Below, piece by piece: positions 1 to 9,852 of a stretch of DNA of 49,428 nucleotides (positions are counted from its first letter, which is position 1; each line of letters opens with the position of its first letter). Both the position numbers and the translations under genes were made by a program. This DNA comes from Lachnospiraceae bacterium. Its GTDB lineage: Bacteria; Bacillota; Clostridia; Lachnospirales; Lachnospiraceae. Location: contig JAETNQ010000028.1 in assembly GCA_021772075.1 (NCBI GenBank), positions 1 to 49,428 of the forward strand, given 5' to 3'. Under the pieces are notes generated by a model. That model was not told where the DNA came from and searched no databases. It worked only from the letters and a program-made list of their open reading frames with translations.

Positions 1-271
1 GTTTGACAGGCAGCAATTTGATGACAAGGATGTCATCAAAAGTCCGCCATGAGCCTGGATGGCGAATCGCGGACGGTTGCGTCCGGTTGGTACAACGATG
101 CCGGAATATTTAGAAAATCTATTTTCCGAAGCCGGCACGGCGAAGCCATCCCCCATCTGCTCCCCCTGCTTTCCTGCCGCCCTTCTTCTTTCCTGCCCTG
201 CCCGCCGCCTGCAAAAATTGATTTCCGTGTTTTGATATCGCAAAAGTCAACAACCCCTTTGCTCGCGGGGA

Positions 272-2143
272 TCAATTCGGGTCGCCCGGATGGAAAAATT
301 GATAAATCCCTTCCGCAACATGCTCCGGTATCTCCGGCACTTCCATCAGTTTTTCCACACTCGCCTCTTTCATTTCCTCGATCGACTTAAAATGCCGCAT
401 CAGCGCCTTCCTTCTTGCCGGCCCGACTCCTGGTATATCGTCCAGCACGGACTTCACTTGCGTCTTCCCCCGCAGGGAGCGGTGGTATTCTATAGCAAAA
501 CGGTGAGCCTCGTCCTGAACCCTTGTAATCAGTTTAAATCCTTCCGAACCTCTGTCAATAGGGATTTCCCGATTCTGGTAATAAAGCCCCCTCGTCCTGT
601 GGTTATCGTCCTTCACCATGCCGCATACGGGAATATGAATCTGTAATTCGCGCAGAACCTCCAGCGCGATATTGACCTGCCCCTTTCCGCCGTCCATCAA
701 AATCAGATCCGGAAATTTCGTAAAGCTTCCGAATTCCTTTTCCATTTCTTTCAGCGCCATTTCTTCCCGCTCTTCCATGCCATGCACGAACCTTCTTGTC
801 AGCACTTCTTTCATGCAGGCATAATCATCCGGTCCCGACACTGTCTTTATTTTAAACTTACGATAATCGCTCCGCTTCGGCTTCCCCTTTTCATAGACCA
901 CCATAGACCCTACATTAGCGAATCCGCTGATATTGGAAATATCATATGCCTCCATCCGGTTGATGCTTTCCACGCCGATCAAAGCCGCGATTTCCTTTAC
1001 CGCGCCGATCGTACGCCCCTCTTCCCTTTTTATCTTCTCCTTATCCTGGCTCAGCACGAGAGCCGCATTTTTCGCCGCCAGCTCCACCAATTTTTCCTTG
1101 GAGCCTTTTTTCGGCACACGGATATAAACCCGGCTCCCCTTCCTCGCCGACAGCCATTTTTCCAGCACCTCGATATCCTCGATCTCTTCCTGGATCATCA
1201 GTTCCTTTGGAATAAACGGAGTTCCCGCATAAAATTGTTTGACAAAATCGAGAAGCACCTGCGCTTTTTCATTTCCCGACACATGCGTCATATAAAAATG
1301 CTCACGGCCGATCAGTTTCCCATCCCTGATAAAAAATACCTGCACCACCGCATCGTTCTCATCCAACGCCAAAGCAATGATATCCTTGTCCTCTCCATCG
1401 CTGTCCGTAATCTTCTGCTTCTGCGCCACCTGCTTCACGCTGTTGAACAGATCCCGGTATTTGATCGCTTCTTCAAACTCCATATTCTCGGAAGCTTCCT
1501 TCATTTTCCTTTCCAGCTCTTTTAAAACAGGGCTGAAATTCCCGTTCAAAAAATCCAGGGCATGCCCCACCTCCTCCCTGTATTCCTCTTGGGAAATGGA
1601 ACCCTGGCAAGGCGCCATGCACTGTTTGATATGATGGTTCAAACAGGGCCTGTCCTTCCCGGCTTCCTTCGGGAGATTCCTGTTGCATGTCCTGAGCATA
1701 TAAAGCTTATTGATCAAATCAATCGTATCCTTCACCGCCGCCGCGCTCGTAAACGGGCCGAAATACCGCGACTTGTCTTTTTTCATCTCTCTGGAAAACA
1801 TCACCCTCGGATAAGCATCACCCAGCGTCACTTTAATATAAGGATAAGTCTTATCATCCTTAAGCATTGTATTATACCGGGGACTGTACTCCTTGATCAG
1901 GTTATTTTCCAGAACGAGAGCCTCCAGTTCAGAATCCGTAATGATATATTCAAACCGGGCGATCTGCGTGACCATCTTATCGATCTGGGGCCCTCTTCCG
2001 ATATTTTTCCGAAAATAGGATCTGACGCGGTTATGCAGATTAACCGCCTTGCCGACATAAATAATCGTATCGTTTCCGTCATGCATAATATACACGCCCG
2101 GCTTTGCCGGCAGTTTTTTCAATTCCTCGCTAAAGTCAAACAT
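272..2143 (-). CDS. uvrC: UvrABC nucleotide excision repair endonuclease subunit UvrC
   Basis: UvrC makes the two incisions on either side of a DNA lesion after UvrA and UvrB have located it; it acts in the cytoplasm. The 623-residue length is normal for the family. Seen in the sequence: the N-terminal GIY-YIG nuclease (GVY at residues 16-18, YVG at 29-31) for the 3' cut, a UVR helix pair near residues 208-238 that contacts UvrB, the RNase H-like half with YDISNISG near 400 and LMDGGKGQ near 480 for the 5' cut, and C-terminal helix-hairpin-helix repeats ([10 protein letters not shown]). It starts 22 bases after the ftsH stop on the same strand, so the two genes are probably co-transcribed. 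A GGAG sits about 11 bases before the ATG. The identification is secure. Confidence 0.97.
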   Translation of the reverse strand: MFDFSEELKKLPAKPGVYIMHDGNDTIIYVGKAVNLHNRVRSYFRKNIGRGPQIDKMVTQIARFEYIITDSELEALVLENNLIKEYSPRYNTMLKDDKTYPYIKVTLGDAYPRVMFSREMKKDKSRYFGPFTSAAAVKDTIDLINKLYMLRTCNRNLPKEAGKDRPCLNHHIKQCMAPCQGSISQEEYREEVGHALDFLNGNFSPVLKELERKMKEASENMEFEEAIKYRDLFNSVKQVAQKQKITDSDGEDKDIIALALDENDAVVQVFFIRDGKLIGREHFYMTHVSGNEKAQVLLDFVKQFYAGTPFIPKELMIQEEIEDIEVLEKWLSARKGSRVYIRVPKKGSKEKLVELAAKNAALVLSQDKEKIKREEGRTIGAVKEIAALIGVESINRMEAYDISNISGFANVGSMVVYEKGKPKRSDYRKFKIKTVSGPDDYACMKEVLTRRFVHGMEEREEMALKEMEKEFGSFTKFPDLILMDGGKGQVNIALEVLRELQIHIPVCGMVKDDNHRTRGLYYQNREIPIDRGSEGFKLITRVQDEAHRFAIEYHRSLRGKTQVKSVLDDIPGVGPARRKALMRHFKSIEEMKEASVEKLMEVPEIPEHVAEGIYQFFHPGDPN

Positions 2144-2164
2144 ATCCGCTCTGCTCCGTTATAC

Positions 2165-4435
2165 TCAAAAGCGTCCTGATGTGTTGGAAAAACGTCCCAT
2201 TACGCCGCAATCCCCATCGGATGCCCTGCCGTCTTTTCCCTCTTCAGGCTCCGCGTTGCCGTTCTTGCCCTCCGGCCGGTCCTCGCCTATTCCGTCCCCG
2301 GATTCCGCGCGGCTTTGCGTCTCTTCCTCCGCTCCGGCATCTTTTTCTCCGCCGGCTTCCATGCTTTCTTTCTCTCCGCCGCCCGCAGCAGCGTCTTCTT
2401 TACTCTCCGGCACATCCTCGCCTTTTCTGCCAATAAGCGCAGCATCCGTTTTTCCTTCTATTTTTTTTTCTTCCTTGTCATCCTCCTCCGGTTCCGGAAT
2501 TCCTTTCTCCTCACGGAATATTTTCATGAATTCCTTTCCGGTGATCGTTTCCTTCTCAATCAGATGAGCCGCCAGCTTATCCATCAACTCCCTGTTCTCG
2601 GACAAAAGCTGTTTTGCCTCTTCATAACATCCTTTCAGAAGGTTCATGACCTCCGTATCTACATCCGCCGCCGTCACATCGCTGCAGTTCAGCCTGGAGC
2701 CTCCGCCCAGATACTCATTCTCTATCGTAGCCAGTCCCATCAGGCCGAACCTGTCGCTCATGCCGAAACGAGTCACCATATTTTTCGCAATATTCGTAGC
2801 CTTCTCAATATCATTGGCCGCGCCGGTCGTTACCGTATCGAAAACAATCTCTTCCGCCGCCCGGCCTCCCAGATAGCCTACCAGCATATCGTGGAGTTCT
2901 GCCTTTGTATTCAAATACTTTTCTTCCTCCGGCACCTGCATCACATAACCCAAAGCCCCCATCGTCCTCGGAACGATCGTGATCTTCTGCACCGGTTCGG
3001 AGTTCTTCTGCAAAGCGCTGAGCAGGGCGTGGCCCACTTCATGGTAGGATACGATCTTCCGCTCTTCCTTGCTCATGATCCGGTCTTTCTTTTCCTTGCC
3101 CACCAATACCTGTTCCACCGCTTCAAACAGATCCTGCTGGCAGACATAATTTCTTCCCTTCTGCACCGCATTAATCGCCGCTTCATTGATCATGTTGGCA
3201 AGATCCGAACCAACCGCCCCGCTGGTCGCCAGCGCTATCGCATCCAGATCCACGCTTTCATCCATCAGCACATCTTTTGCATGCACTTTCAGTATCTCCG
3301 AACGCCCCTTCAAATCCGGCTTATCCACGATGATCCTCCGGTCAAAACGCCCCGGGCGCAAAAGCGCCTTATCCAGAATTTCCGGGCGGTTCGTCGCGCC
3401 AAGGATCAGCACTCCCTTAGAAGTATCGAAACCATCCATTTCGGAAAGAAGCTGGTTTAACGTCTGTTCCCTCTCCTCGTTTCCTCCCCCGTACTTGCTG
3501 TCGCGGCTCCGCCCGATGGCGTCGATCTCATCGATAAATACGATACAGGGCGCATTTTTCGTAGCTTCTTTAAATAAATCCCTTACCCTGGAAGCGCCGA
3601 CGCCCACATACATTTCGATAAAATCCGAACCGGTCAGCGAGAAAAACGGCACATGCGCCTCTCCTGCCACCGCCTTTGCCAGCAAAGTCTTTCCTGTTCC
3701 GGGAGGGCCTACCAGTAATGCGCCTTTGGGCAGTTTTGCGCCGATTTTTGCATATCTCCCCGGATTATGGAGGAAATCAACCACTTCCTGCAGGGATTCC
3801 TTCGCTTCGTCTTCCCCTGCCACATCTTTAAAACTTACCCCCGTCTCTTTCTCCACATATACCTTCGCATTGCTCTTCCCGATACCCATGACTCCGCCGC
3901 CGCTCTTTGCCATCCGGCGGAACAAAAGGCTTAAAATAAGCCATAAGAGAAGCATCGGCGCGATATAAGTCAGAATAATCGAAAGAATCATTCCCGAACT
4001 GTCAGGAACCACTCCTTTGACATCCACATCATTTTCCAACAGGCGCTGGGTCAGGCTTTCGTCCTGAATCTTCCCCGTATAATACGTAACCGTCACGCCA
4101 TACCCATACAAGCCATGGGCGCTTTCCTGCTTTTTCGGCTTGATCGAAATACGGTCCGACTCAATCTGCACGCTGTCTACTTCGCCGTTTTCCACCATCT
4201 CGATAAATTCGTTATAGGTAATCTCCCTCTCCGTATTGCCTGTCATAGCTTTCATAAAATAACTCATGCAGAAAAGCGTGATCAGGGAGGCAATCAGCAA
4301 CAGCAGAATACTCTGTTTCTTCGGATTCTCCCCGTTGCCGCCCGGTCCCTTATTCCCGTTATTATTTTGATTCCCTCCACGATTACCGTTATTATAACCG
4401 CCCCCATCGTATTGGTTTAAATTGTTATTATCCAT
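2165..4435 (-). CDS. ftsH: ATP-dependent zinc metalloprotease FtsH
   Basis: FtsH is a membrane-anchored AAA+ protease that extracts and degrades membrane and regulatory proteins. Seen here: an Asn/Gly-rich N-terminus (residues 1-40), first membrane helix at about 43-61, an extracytoplasmic segment, second helix at about 150-172, Walker A GPPGTGKT ending at residue 250, Walker B IVFIDEID near 298-305, the second region of homology around 349-368, and the zinc site HEVGH at 465-469. The protein has 756 residues, longer than the usual 610-680, because of an acidic, low-complexity tail from about residue 650 to the end. GGAGTCATT precedes the ATG. It probably leads an ftsH-uvrC operon transcribed away from pyrG. 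Confidence 0.97.
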   Translation of the reverse strand: MDNNNLNQYDGGGYNNGNRGGNQNNNGNKGPGGNGENPKKQSILLLLIASLITLFCMSYFMKAMTGNTEREITYNEFIEMVENGEVDSVQIESDRISIKPKKQESAHGLYGYGVTVTYYTGKIQDESLTQRLLENDVDVKGVVPDSSGMILSIILTYIAPMLLLWLILSLLFRRMAKSGGGVMGIGKSNAKVYVEKETGVSFKDVAGEDEAKESLQEVVDFLHNPGRYAKIGAKLPKGALLVGPPGTGKTLLAKAVAGEAHVPFFSLTGSDFIEMYVGVGASRVRDLFKEATKNAPCIVFIDEIDAIGRSRDSKYGGGNEEREQTLNQLLSEMDGFDTSKGVLILGATNRPEILDKALLRPGRFDRRIIVDKPDLKGRSEILKVHAKDVLMDESVDLDAIALATSGAVGSDLANMINEAAINAVQKGRNYVCQQDLFEAVEQVLVGKEKKDRIMSKEERKIVSYHEVGHALLSALQKNSEPVQKITIVPRTMGALGYVMQVPEEEKYLNTKAELHDMLVGYLGGRAAEEIVFDTVTTGAANDIEKATNIAKNMVTRFGMSDRFGLMGLATIENEYLGGGSRLNCSDVTAADVDTEVMNLLKGCYEEAKQLLSENRELMDKLAAHLIEKETITGKEFMKIFREEKGIPEPEEDDKEEKKIEGKTDAALIGRKGEDVPESKEDAAAGGGEKESMEAGGEKDAGAEEETQSRAESGDGIGEDRPEGKNGNAEPEEGKDGRASDGDCGVMGRFSNTSGRF

Positions 4436-4493
4436 AATGACTCCTACGTATCTTTATTTTTCTTATTTTTCCGGCGGTTCAGCCGCTTATTCC

Positions 4494-4522
4494 ATTATAG
4501 GGATTGAATTTTGATAAATCAA
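4494..4522 (-). promoter_or_regulatory. sigma-A-type promoter for ftsH-uvrC
   Basis: Reading the minus strand, TTGATT (4522-4517) and TATAAT (4499-4494) are separated by exactly 17 bases, close to the vegetative consensus. The leader to the ftsH ATG is about 50 bases and contains a short GCGG/CCGC hairpin. No CIRCE or CtsR operator was recognised. Confidence 0.7.
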
Positions 4523-4610
4523 TAAGATATTTATGAAAATATTTTACCATGTATAAAAGATTTCTAAATTTTTTTCATAGAAACTCTGGATTTTTGTGCC
4601 TTATTCATTG

Positions 4611-4616
4611 TATAAT
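4611..4616 (+). promoter_or_regulatory. probable -10 element for pyrG
   Basis: A perfect TATAAT lies about 46 bases upstream of the pyrG ATG in an otherwise AT-rich leader. The -35 region is poor (GGATTT-like at 17 bases). The initial transcribed region lacks the GGGC start used in Bacillus pyrG reiterative-transcription control, and no attenuator hairpin is visible. Confidence 0.5.
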
Positions 4617-4661
4617 ACATAAGTTATTTTATTTTTCAGCATCTGGACGGGGAGGAGAAAA

Positions 4662-6269
4662 ATGCCGGTAAAATATGTATTTGTAACAGGCGGGGTCGTT
4701 TCCGGTCTCGGAAAAGGAATTACCGCCGCATCTCTTGGAAGGTTATTAAAAGCCCGGGGTTATAAAGTAACTATGCAGAAATTCGATCCATATATCAATA
4801 TCGATCCCGGAACGATGAATCCGATACAGCACGGCGAAGTGTTTGTCACCGACGACGGGACGGAGACAGATCTGGATCTCGGGCATTACGAACGGTTTAT
4901 TGATGAAAACCTTGGAATCAATTCCAATGTCACCACCGGTAAAATATATTGGTCCGTCCTGCAAAAAGAACGCCGGGGAGACTACGGCGGCGGCACGGTC
5001 CAGGTAATCCCCCATATAACAAATGAAATTAAAAGCCGGTTCTACCGGAATTATACCGACCCCGACATGCGGATCGCCATTATTGAAGTCGGCGGCACGG
5101 TAGGAGATATCGAAAGCCAGCCTTTCCTGGAATCCATCCGTCAGTTCCAGCATGAAGCCGGACGGGAAAATGTCATTTTAATCCATGTCACCCTGATCCC
5201 TTACCTGAGGGCTTCCCAGGAAATGAAAACCAAACCCACCCAGGCCAGCGTCAAGGAACTGCAGGGCATGGGCATCCGCCCCGATATTATTGTCTGCCGG
5301 AGCGAACACCCTCTGGATCAGGGAATTAAAGATAAAATCGCGTTGTTCTGCAATGTGCCCAGCGACCACGTATTGCAGAACCTGGATGTAGAATACCTTT
5401 ACGAAGCTCCGCTGGCCATGGAGAAAGAGCGTCTGGCCCATGTCGCCTGCGAATGCCTTCATCTTCCCTGTCCGGAACCGGATCTTACGGACTGGATTTC
5501 CATGGTAGAAGCCTTGCGCTCCCCCGCCGGGGAAGTCACGGTTGCCCTCGTAGGAAAATATATCCAGCTGCATGATGCTTACATCAGCGTGGTGGAAGCC
5601 CTGAAACACGGCGGCATTTCCAACCGCGTCACCGTCAACATCCAGTGGGTGGACTCGGAAACCGTCACTGAAGATAACGCGGAAGAAATCCTGCACGGCG
5701 CGGACGGTATTCTCGTCCCCGGCGGCTTCGGCGACAGGGGCATAGACGGCAAGATCCATGCAATCTCTTATGCGCGCACACACAACATCCCATTCCTCGG
5801 CCTCTGCCTCGGTATGCAGCTTTCCATCGTAGAGTATGCCCGGAATGTCATCGGCTACCACGATGCCCACAGCGTAGAACTGAATCCCCATACCACCCAT
5901 CCGGTCATCGCCCTTATGCCGGACCAGAACGGCGTGGAAGATATCGGAGGCACTTTGCGCCTTGGCTCCTGCCCTTGTGTATTGGACAAGACATCCAAAG
6001 CCTATGCCTTATACGGGGAAGAAACGATCTGCGAACGGCACAGGCACCGTTATGAAGTCAACAACGATTACCGGGCGGTGCTGATCGAAAACGGCATGAA
6101 GCTATCCGGCCTTTCCCCCGACGGGCGCATCGTCGAAATATGCGAAATACCGGATCATCCCTTTTTCATTGCAACCCAGGCGCACCCGGAGCTGAAATCA
6201 AGGCCCAACCGCCCGCATCCCTTATTCAGAGGCTTTATTGCGGCGGCCAAAAAGAAACACGAGGACTGA
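4662..6269 (+). CDS. pyrG: CTP synthase (glutamine hydrolysing)
   Basis: CTP synthase aminates UTP to CTP using ATP and ammonia from glutamine, the last step of pyrimidine nucleotide synthesis. At 535 residues it is full length. The N-terminal amidoligase half opens with [16 protein letters not shown], the family P-loop. The C-terminal class I glutamine amidotransferase half shows the oxyanion segment GILVPGGFG, the nucleophile cysteine in LGLCLGMQ, and the His-Glu pair in QAHPEL. GGGGAGGAG sits just upstream of the ATG. The DUF1846 gene follows after 6 bases, so the two form an operon. Identification is secure. Confidence 0.98.
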   Translation: MPVKYVFVTGGVVSGLGKGITAASLGRLLKARGYKVTMQKFDPYINIDPGTMNPIQHGEVFVTDDGTETDLDLGHYERFIDENLGINSNVTTGKIYWSVLQKERRGDYGGGTVQVIPHITNEIKSRFYRNYTDPDMRIAIIEVGGTVGDIESQPFLESIRQFQHEAGRENVILIHVTLIPYLRASQEMKTKPTQASVKELQGMGIRPDIIVCRSEHPLDQGIKDKIALFCNVPSDHVLQNLDVEYLYEAPLAMEKERLAHVACECLHLPCPEPDLTDWISMVEALRSPAGEVTVALVGKYIQLHDAYISVVEALKHGGISNRVTVNIQWVDSETVTEDNAEEILHGADGILVPGGFGDRGIDGKIHAISYARTHNIPFLGLCLGMQLSIVEYARNVIGYHDAHSVELNPHTTHPVIALMPDQNGVEDIGGTLRLGSCPCVLDKTSKAYALYGEETICERHRHRYEVNNDYRAVLIENGMKLSGLSPDGRIVEICEIPDHPFFIATQAHPELKSRPNRPHPLFRGFIAAAKKKHED

Positions 6270-6275
6270 CATCAT

Positions 6276-7757
6276 ATGAATTTAGGATTTGATAACGATA
6301 CTTATTTAAAATTACAATCGGAACATATCAAAAAGAGAATTGCCCAATTCGGGAATAAATTATATTTGGAATTCGGCGGAAAACTGTTTGACGATTACCA
6401 TGCTTCCCGCGTTCTTCCCGGTTTCCAGCCGGACAGCAAACTGAAAATGCTCCTCCAGCTCAAGGAACAGGCGGAGATCATTATCGCCATCAGCGCCGAT
6501 GCGATTGAAAAAAATAAAATACGGGGCGATCTCGGCATTACCTACGACATGGACGTCCTGCGCCTGATCGACGCATTCCGCTCCATGGATTTATATGTGG
6601 GAAGCGTCGTGATCACCCAGTACTCCGGCCAGTCTGCCGCCGACCATTTCCGCAAGCGTCTGTCGCTTCTCGGCATCCGGTCTTATCTGCATTATATTAT
6701 CGAAGGCTATCCAAGCAATATCGCCCATATTGTCAGCGACGAAGGCTATGGAAAAAATGACTATATTGAGACAAGCAAACCGTTGGTTGTCATCACAGCC
6801 CCCGGCCCGGGAAGCGGAAAGATGGCGACCTGCCTTTCCCAGCTGTACCATGAGCATAAGCGGGGCATCACGGCGGGTTACGCCAAGTTCGAGACTTTCC
6901 CGGTCTGGAACCTGCCATTGCGCCATCCGGTCAACATCGCCTATGAAGCGGCCACCGCCGACCTGAACGATGTCAATATGATCGATCCTTTCCATCTGGA
7001 AGCCTATGGGGAAACCGCCGTAAACTATAACCGGGATATCGAAATATTCCCCGTCCTGAACGCCATGTTTGAGCAGATTCTGGGAAACAGCCCTTATAAA
7101 TCCCCTACGGATATGGGCGTGAATATGGCGGGCAAATGTATTATTGACGATGAGATATGCCGGGAAGCGTCCAAACAGGAAATTATCCGCCGGTATTACC
7201 AGGCGCTGTATGACCAGAAAAAAGATGTCATTGGCGCTAAGGAGGCCGTATATAAACTGGAGCTTTTGATGCAGCAAACCTCCATTACCAGCGAAGACCG
7301 CAAGGTCATACCAGCGGCCATGATGCGCCAGGAAAATACGAAGCATCCGGCGGCGGCGATCCAGCTGCCAAACGGACAGATCGTCACCGGAAGAACTTCC
7401 GACCTTCTCGGAGCCTCTGCAGCCGTTCTGCTCAACGCCTTGAAAATGTTAGGAGGCATCGATCATGACCTGCATCTCGTATCGAGGGCGGCTATCGAAC
7501 CTATACAGGCATTAAAAACCAGCTATCTTGGCAGCCGCAACCCGAGGCTCCACACGGATGAAATACTGATCGCCCTCTCCATCAGCGCGGCAACCGACGA
7601 TGCCGCCAAACTGGCGCTGTGCCAGCTCCCGAAGCTCAAAGGCTGCGAAGTGCATTCCACGGTCATTCTTTCCTCCGTGGATGAAAAAACGTTCCGGCGG
7701 CTTGGCATGCACCTGACAAGCGAACCGGCTTATGAGACGAATTCGATGTTTCATTAA
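6276..7757 (+). CDS. DUF1846 family protein
   Basis: This 493-residue protein belongs to the DUF1846 family, found widely in Firmicutes; its biochemical role is not established to my knowledge. The family assignment rests on its length and on conserved blocks such as GFDNDTYLKLQSEHI at the N-terminus, GGKLFDDYHASRVLPGF, and the glycine-rich TAPGPGSGKMATCLSQLY near residues 175-190, which looks like a P-loop-type nucleotide-binding turn. It lacks a signal peptide or membrane segments, so it should be cytosolic. It lies 6 bases after pyrG, with GAGGA inside the pyrG end serving as a possible ribosome site, and ends before a strong hairpin. The pairing with pyrG hints at nucleotide metabolism, but that is inference only. 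Confidence 0.9.
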   Translation: MNLGFDNDTYLKLQSEHIKKRIAQFGNKLYLEFGGKLFDDYHASRVLPGFQPDSKLKMLLQLKEQAEIIIAISADAIEKNKIRGDLGITYDMDVLRLIDAFRSMDLYVGSVVITQYSGQSAADHFRKRLSLLGIRSYLHYIIEGYPSNIAHIVSDEGYGKNDYIETSKPLVVITAPGPGSGKMATCLSQLYHEHKRGITAGYAKFETFPVWNLPLRHPVNIAYEAATADLNDVNMIDPFHLEAYGETAVNYNRDIEIFPVLNAMFEQILGNSPYKSPTDMGVNMAGKCIIDDEICREASKQEIIRRYYQALYDQKKDVIGAKEAVYKLELLMQQTSITSEDRKVIPAAMMRQENTKHPAAAIQLPNGQIVTGRTSDLLGASAAVLLNALKMLGGIDHDLHLVSRAAIEPIQALKTSYLGSRNPRLHTDEILIALSISAATDDAAKLALCQLPKLKGCEVHSTVILSSVDEKTFRRLGMHLTSEPAYETNSMFH

Positions 7758-7769
7758 GAAAATGCAAAA

Positions 7770-7807
7770 GGACAAGTGGTATGGAATATATTCCGTTCCA
7801 CTTGTCC
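7770..7807. terminator. bidirectional hairpin terminator between the DUF1846 gene and the Septu operon
   Basis: A ten-base perfect stem (GGACAAGTGG with CCACTTGTCC) encloses a second palindrome, GGAATATATTCC. On the minus strand the stem is followed by TTTTGCATTTTC, so it best serves the minus-strand defence operon, but its position between convergent genes fits termination both ways. Confidence 0.75.
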
Positions 7808-7814
7808 CGCTATA

Positions 7815-8528
7815 TCAGTCACTGCAGTCCATTGCTGAAACCATCGATTGCAAATACCAGATCAAAATTCCCGCATAAGGGGTTTTAGGATTTGTTTCTG
7901 CTTGAAAACTTTTTAAAATATCCGAACAATAGGCAGATAAATCCTCATCCGATACCAAATCCATCTCATTGATCAAACTCTCTAACGCTGCTTTTCGTTC
8001 CGCTATTAATGGCGACGAAGCACAATTCAAATTCAAGGTATGTATTAAATCAAACTGGACATCTGGATCCATAGCATCAATTTTCCCATCTAAAGTATAT
8101 GTAATCGAGCTTAAAGTTTCCGGTCTGCACGGATTTACTTTTTTAAACTCATCATTTCCTTTATGCCCATCGCATGTCAACTCCGATATTGTCCGGCTTC
8201 CATGCGGGCCTCTATTGCCATGGCATACAGCGACAAGATTATAATAATCCAGCCCTTGCCCCATATTTCTCCCATTATCAGGGCTGCGCGGCACCATATG
8301 TTCCATAATGATCGGCGTTATTACAGGATTCACATCCTGACGCGGAATTCGGCACATGCAATATGCACATATCTGCCCCTGTTCTTCTACAAGTCTATCT
8401 CTCACTTGCCCCTTTAACGGATTTTTTAATAAAGCATACGATTCTTTGGGCGAAAGTTCCTCATCTATTGCCTTCTGGCGCAGTTGTGCCAGTCCCTCCG
8501 GCTCACTTCCCTTTTGAATTGCTATCAT
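7815..8528 (-). CDS. ptuB: HNH endonuclease, Septu PtuB-like (TIGR02646-type)
   Basis: This 237-residue protein looks like the HNH nuclease partner of an AAA ATPase in Septu-type anti-phage defence. A zinc-knuckle-like CAYC pair precedes a His-containing MEHMVPRSP block and a second cluster, DYYNLVAVCHGNRG...CDGHKGN, the pattern of TIGR02646 proteins. I chose the ATG at 8528, not the upstream in-frame codon at 8573, because it overlaps the ATPase stop as ATGA and has GGAGG seven to eight bases before it. Translational coupling with the ATPase is therefore likely. In known Septu systems (established knowledge) the complex degrades nucleic acid after phage sensing. No reverse transcriptase lies nearby, so this is not a retron effector cassette. 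Confidence 0.85.
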   Translation of the reverse strand: MIAIQKGSEPEGLAQLRQKAIDEELSPKESYALLKNPLKGQVRDRLVEEQGQICAYCMCRIPRQDVNPVITPIIMEHMVPRSPDNGRNMGQGLDYYNLVAVCHGNRGPHGSRTISELTCDGHKGNDEFKKVNPCRPETLSSITYTLDGKIDAMDPDVQFDLIHTLNLNCASSPLIAERKAALESLINEMDLVSDEDLSAYCSDILKSFQAETNPKTPYAGILIWYLQSMVSAMDCSD

Positions 8529-9823
8529 TTTTGTCCTCCGCGTATACGCTCCAATTTTAATTTCACACGGCATCCGGCCACCTCTGGATCATGGTAATCC
8601 CGCAATTTATCAATTTGATCCAATATATGTTCTGCCAGTTCAAATTTTTTTTCTGCAAGCTGGACATAAAAATTCTCAAAAAGTTTTGAAACCTCCGGCG
8701 GCCGCTCCGTCACTCCCATTATTTCATTTAAAACAGCATTGACCTCCTTCCCATAGACCTGACTGCCTGCGCTTATAAGCTGGGAATCTTTTAGAATCAT
8801 CAAATTCTCGCTCTTAACCGAATGGATAACCGCCGGCGCATGCGTAGTGACAATAAACTGCACTTTAGGAAAAATACTTGTTAAGTCATTAATGACACGC
8901 TGCTGCCAAGCCGGATGCAAATGCAAATCCACCTCATCAAGCAAAACAATTCCATCCGTCTCCAATAATACGCGCTCCGACAGCTGCGGATTCAGGACAG
9001 CCATTCGATAAGCAATATCTGCAATGAGGCTGATCGTTCCTTTATATCCATCGCTTAGCTGATTCAGCGGAATTTTTACCTTGCCTTCCTTTTCATCCTG
9101 ATAAATAATATCAATTTCAGATGTATCCAAATCCAACTTCACTTTTACATCCGTAATTCCTGTCATAAGCGCGAAACAACGTTCCATGGCACCTCTAACA
9201 GCAGAAAATTCAAAGCTGGGATTTTTCTCCTCCAGATCACGTCTCGCCATTTTTCTAAACCAATTCATCATTAGCTTTACGTTTGCCGTTCCGTCTAAAC
9301 AATCAATGTACCCATTCGTTCTCGTATTTTTCTTAAAAGTATCATTCTTCTTTTCCCGATGGTAATCCCACATGCGGCCGGTTCCGTAATAAGCTATCAC
9401 AGGAAGAATAAGGGATGCGTCCCCTTTCATTAATCTTTGCCGATATCCCTCAGAAATCGCAGTCATTTCTTTTGCATCCGCTACCATTGTTCTTCCGTTT
9501 TCGCCGTTTAACGCCCGCATCCATGAAACCATTTTTCCATCCGTTTTTCCATATGCAGACACCTCTACCGGATATTGCGGCTGTACATCGATCACGCTTC
9601 CCATAGAATAATATTTATTATGCGCATCGCTTTTATCTATCGTTCTCGATTTAATCCCGTCGAATGAATACAATAAAGTCCCTGCGGCAACAGCCGCCGC
9701 TTCCAAAATAGTTGTCTTGCCGCTTCCATTTGCCCCGACAATTACTGTCAGCCGATCGTGGAACTCCACTTCTAACCTTTCAAAACACCTGAAGTTATGC
9801 AATACCATTTGGTTCAGATTCAC
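8525..9823 (-). CDS. ptuA: AAA ATPase, Septu PtuA-like (OLD/RecF-type)
   Basis: This 432-residue ABC/SMC-like ATPase has Walker A GANGSGKT at residues 30-37, an ABC-like signature region NQLSDGYKG, Walker B with DEVDLHLHP, and an H-loop TTHAPAVI. It is the size and style of PtuA, the ATPase that assembles with the HNH nuclease in Septu defence. The first in-frame start is TTG at 9838, but GTG at 9823 has GGAGG eight bases upstream and begins MNLNQMVLHNFRCFE, the typical family start, so I prefer it. It forms a two-gene operon with the HNH gene (ATGA overlap). Base composition is a little more AT-rich than the flanking housekeeping genes, as expected for an acquired defence cassette. Confidence 0.85.
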   Translation of the reverse strand: MNLNQMVLHNFRCFERLEVEFHDRLTVIVGANGSGKTTILEAAAVAAGTLLYSFDGIKSRTIDKSDAHNKYYSMGSVIDVQPQYPVEVSAYGKTDGKMVSWMRALNGENGRTMVADAKEMTAISEGYRQRLMKGDASLILPVIAYYGTGRMWDYHREKKNDTFKKNTRTNGYIDCLDGTANVKLMMNWFRKMARRDLEEKNPSFEFSAVRGAMERCFALMTGITDVKVKLDLDTSEIDIIYQDEKEGKVKIPLNQLSDGYKGTISLIADIAYRMAVLNPQLSERVLLETDGIVLLDEVDLHLHPAWQQRVINDLTSIFPKVQFIVTTHAPAVIHSVKSENLMILKDSQLISAGSQVYGKEVNAVLNEIMGVTERPPEVSKLFENFYVQLAEKKFELAEHILDQIDKLRDYHDPEVAGCRVKLKLERIRGGQK

Positions 9824-9852
9824 CCCATGCACCTCCAATCATTCCCCATTCT

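Noticed and set aside
49-390. Open frames on both strands of the first 390 bases
   Set aside because: No ribosome site or recognisable protein; they overlap the uvrC end. A stem around 40-76 could be a terminator but the fit is poor.
4600-4662. Pyrimidine-dependent attenuation or reiterative transcription at pyrG
   Set aside because: No GGGC initial sequence and no attenuator hairpin in the short leader.
7815-9838. Retron with ATPase/HNH effector
   Set aside because: No reverse transcriptase and no msr/msd-like repeat RNA near the pair.
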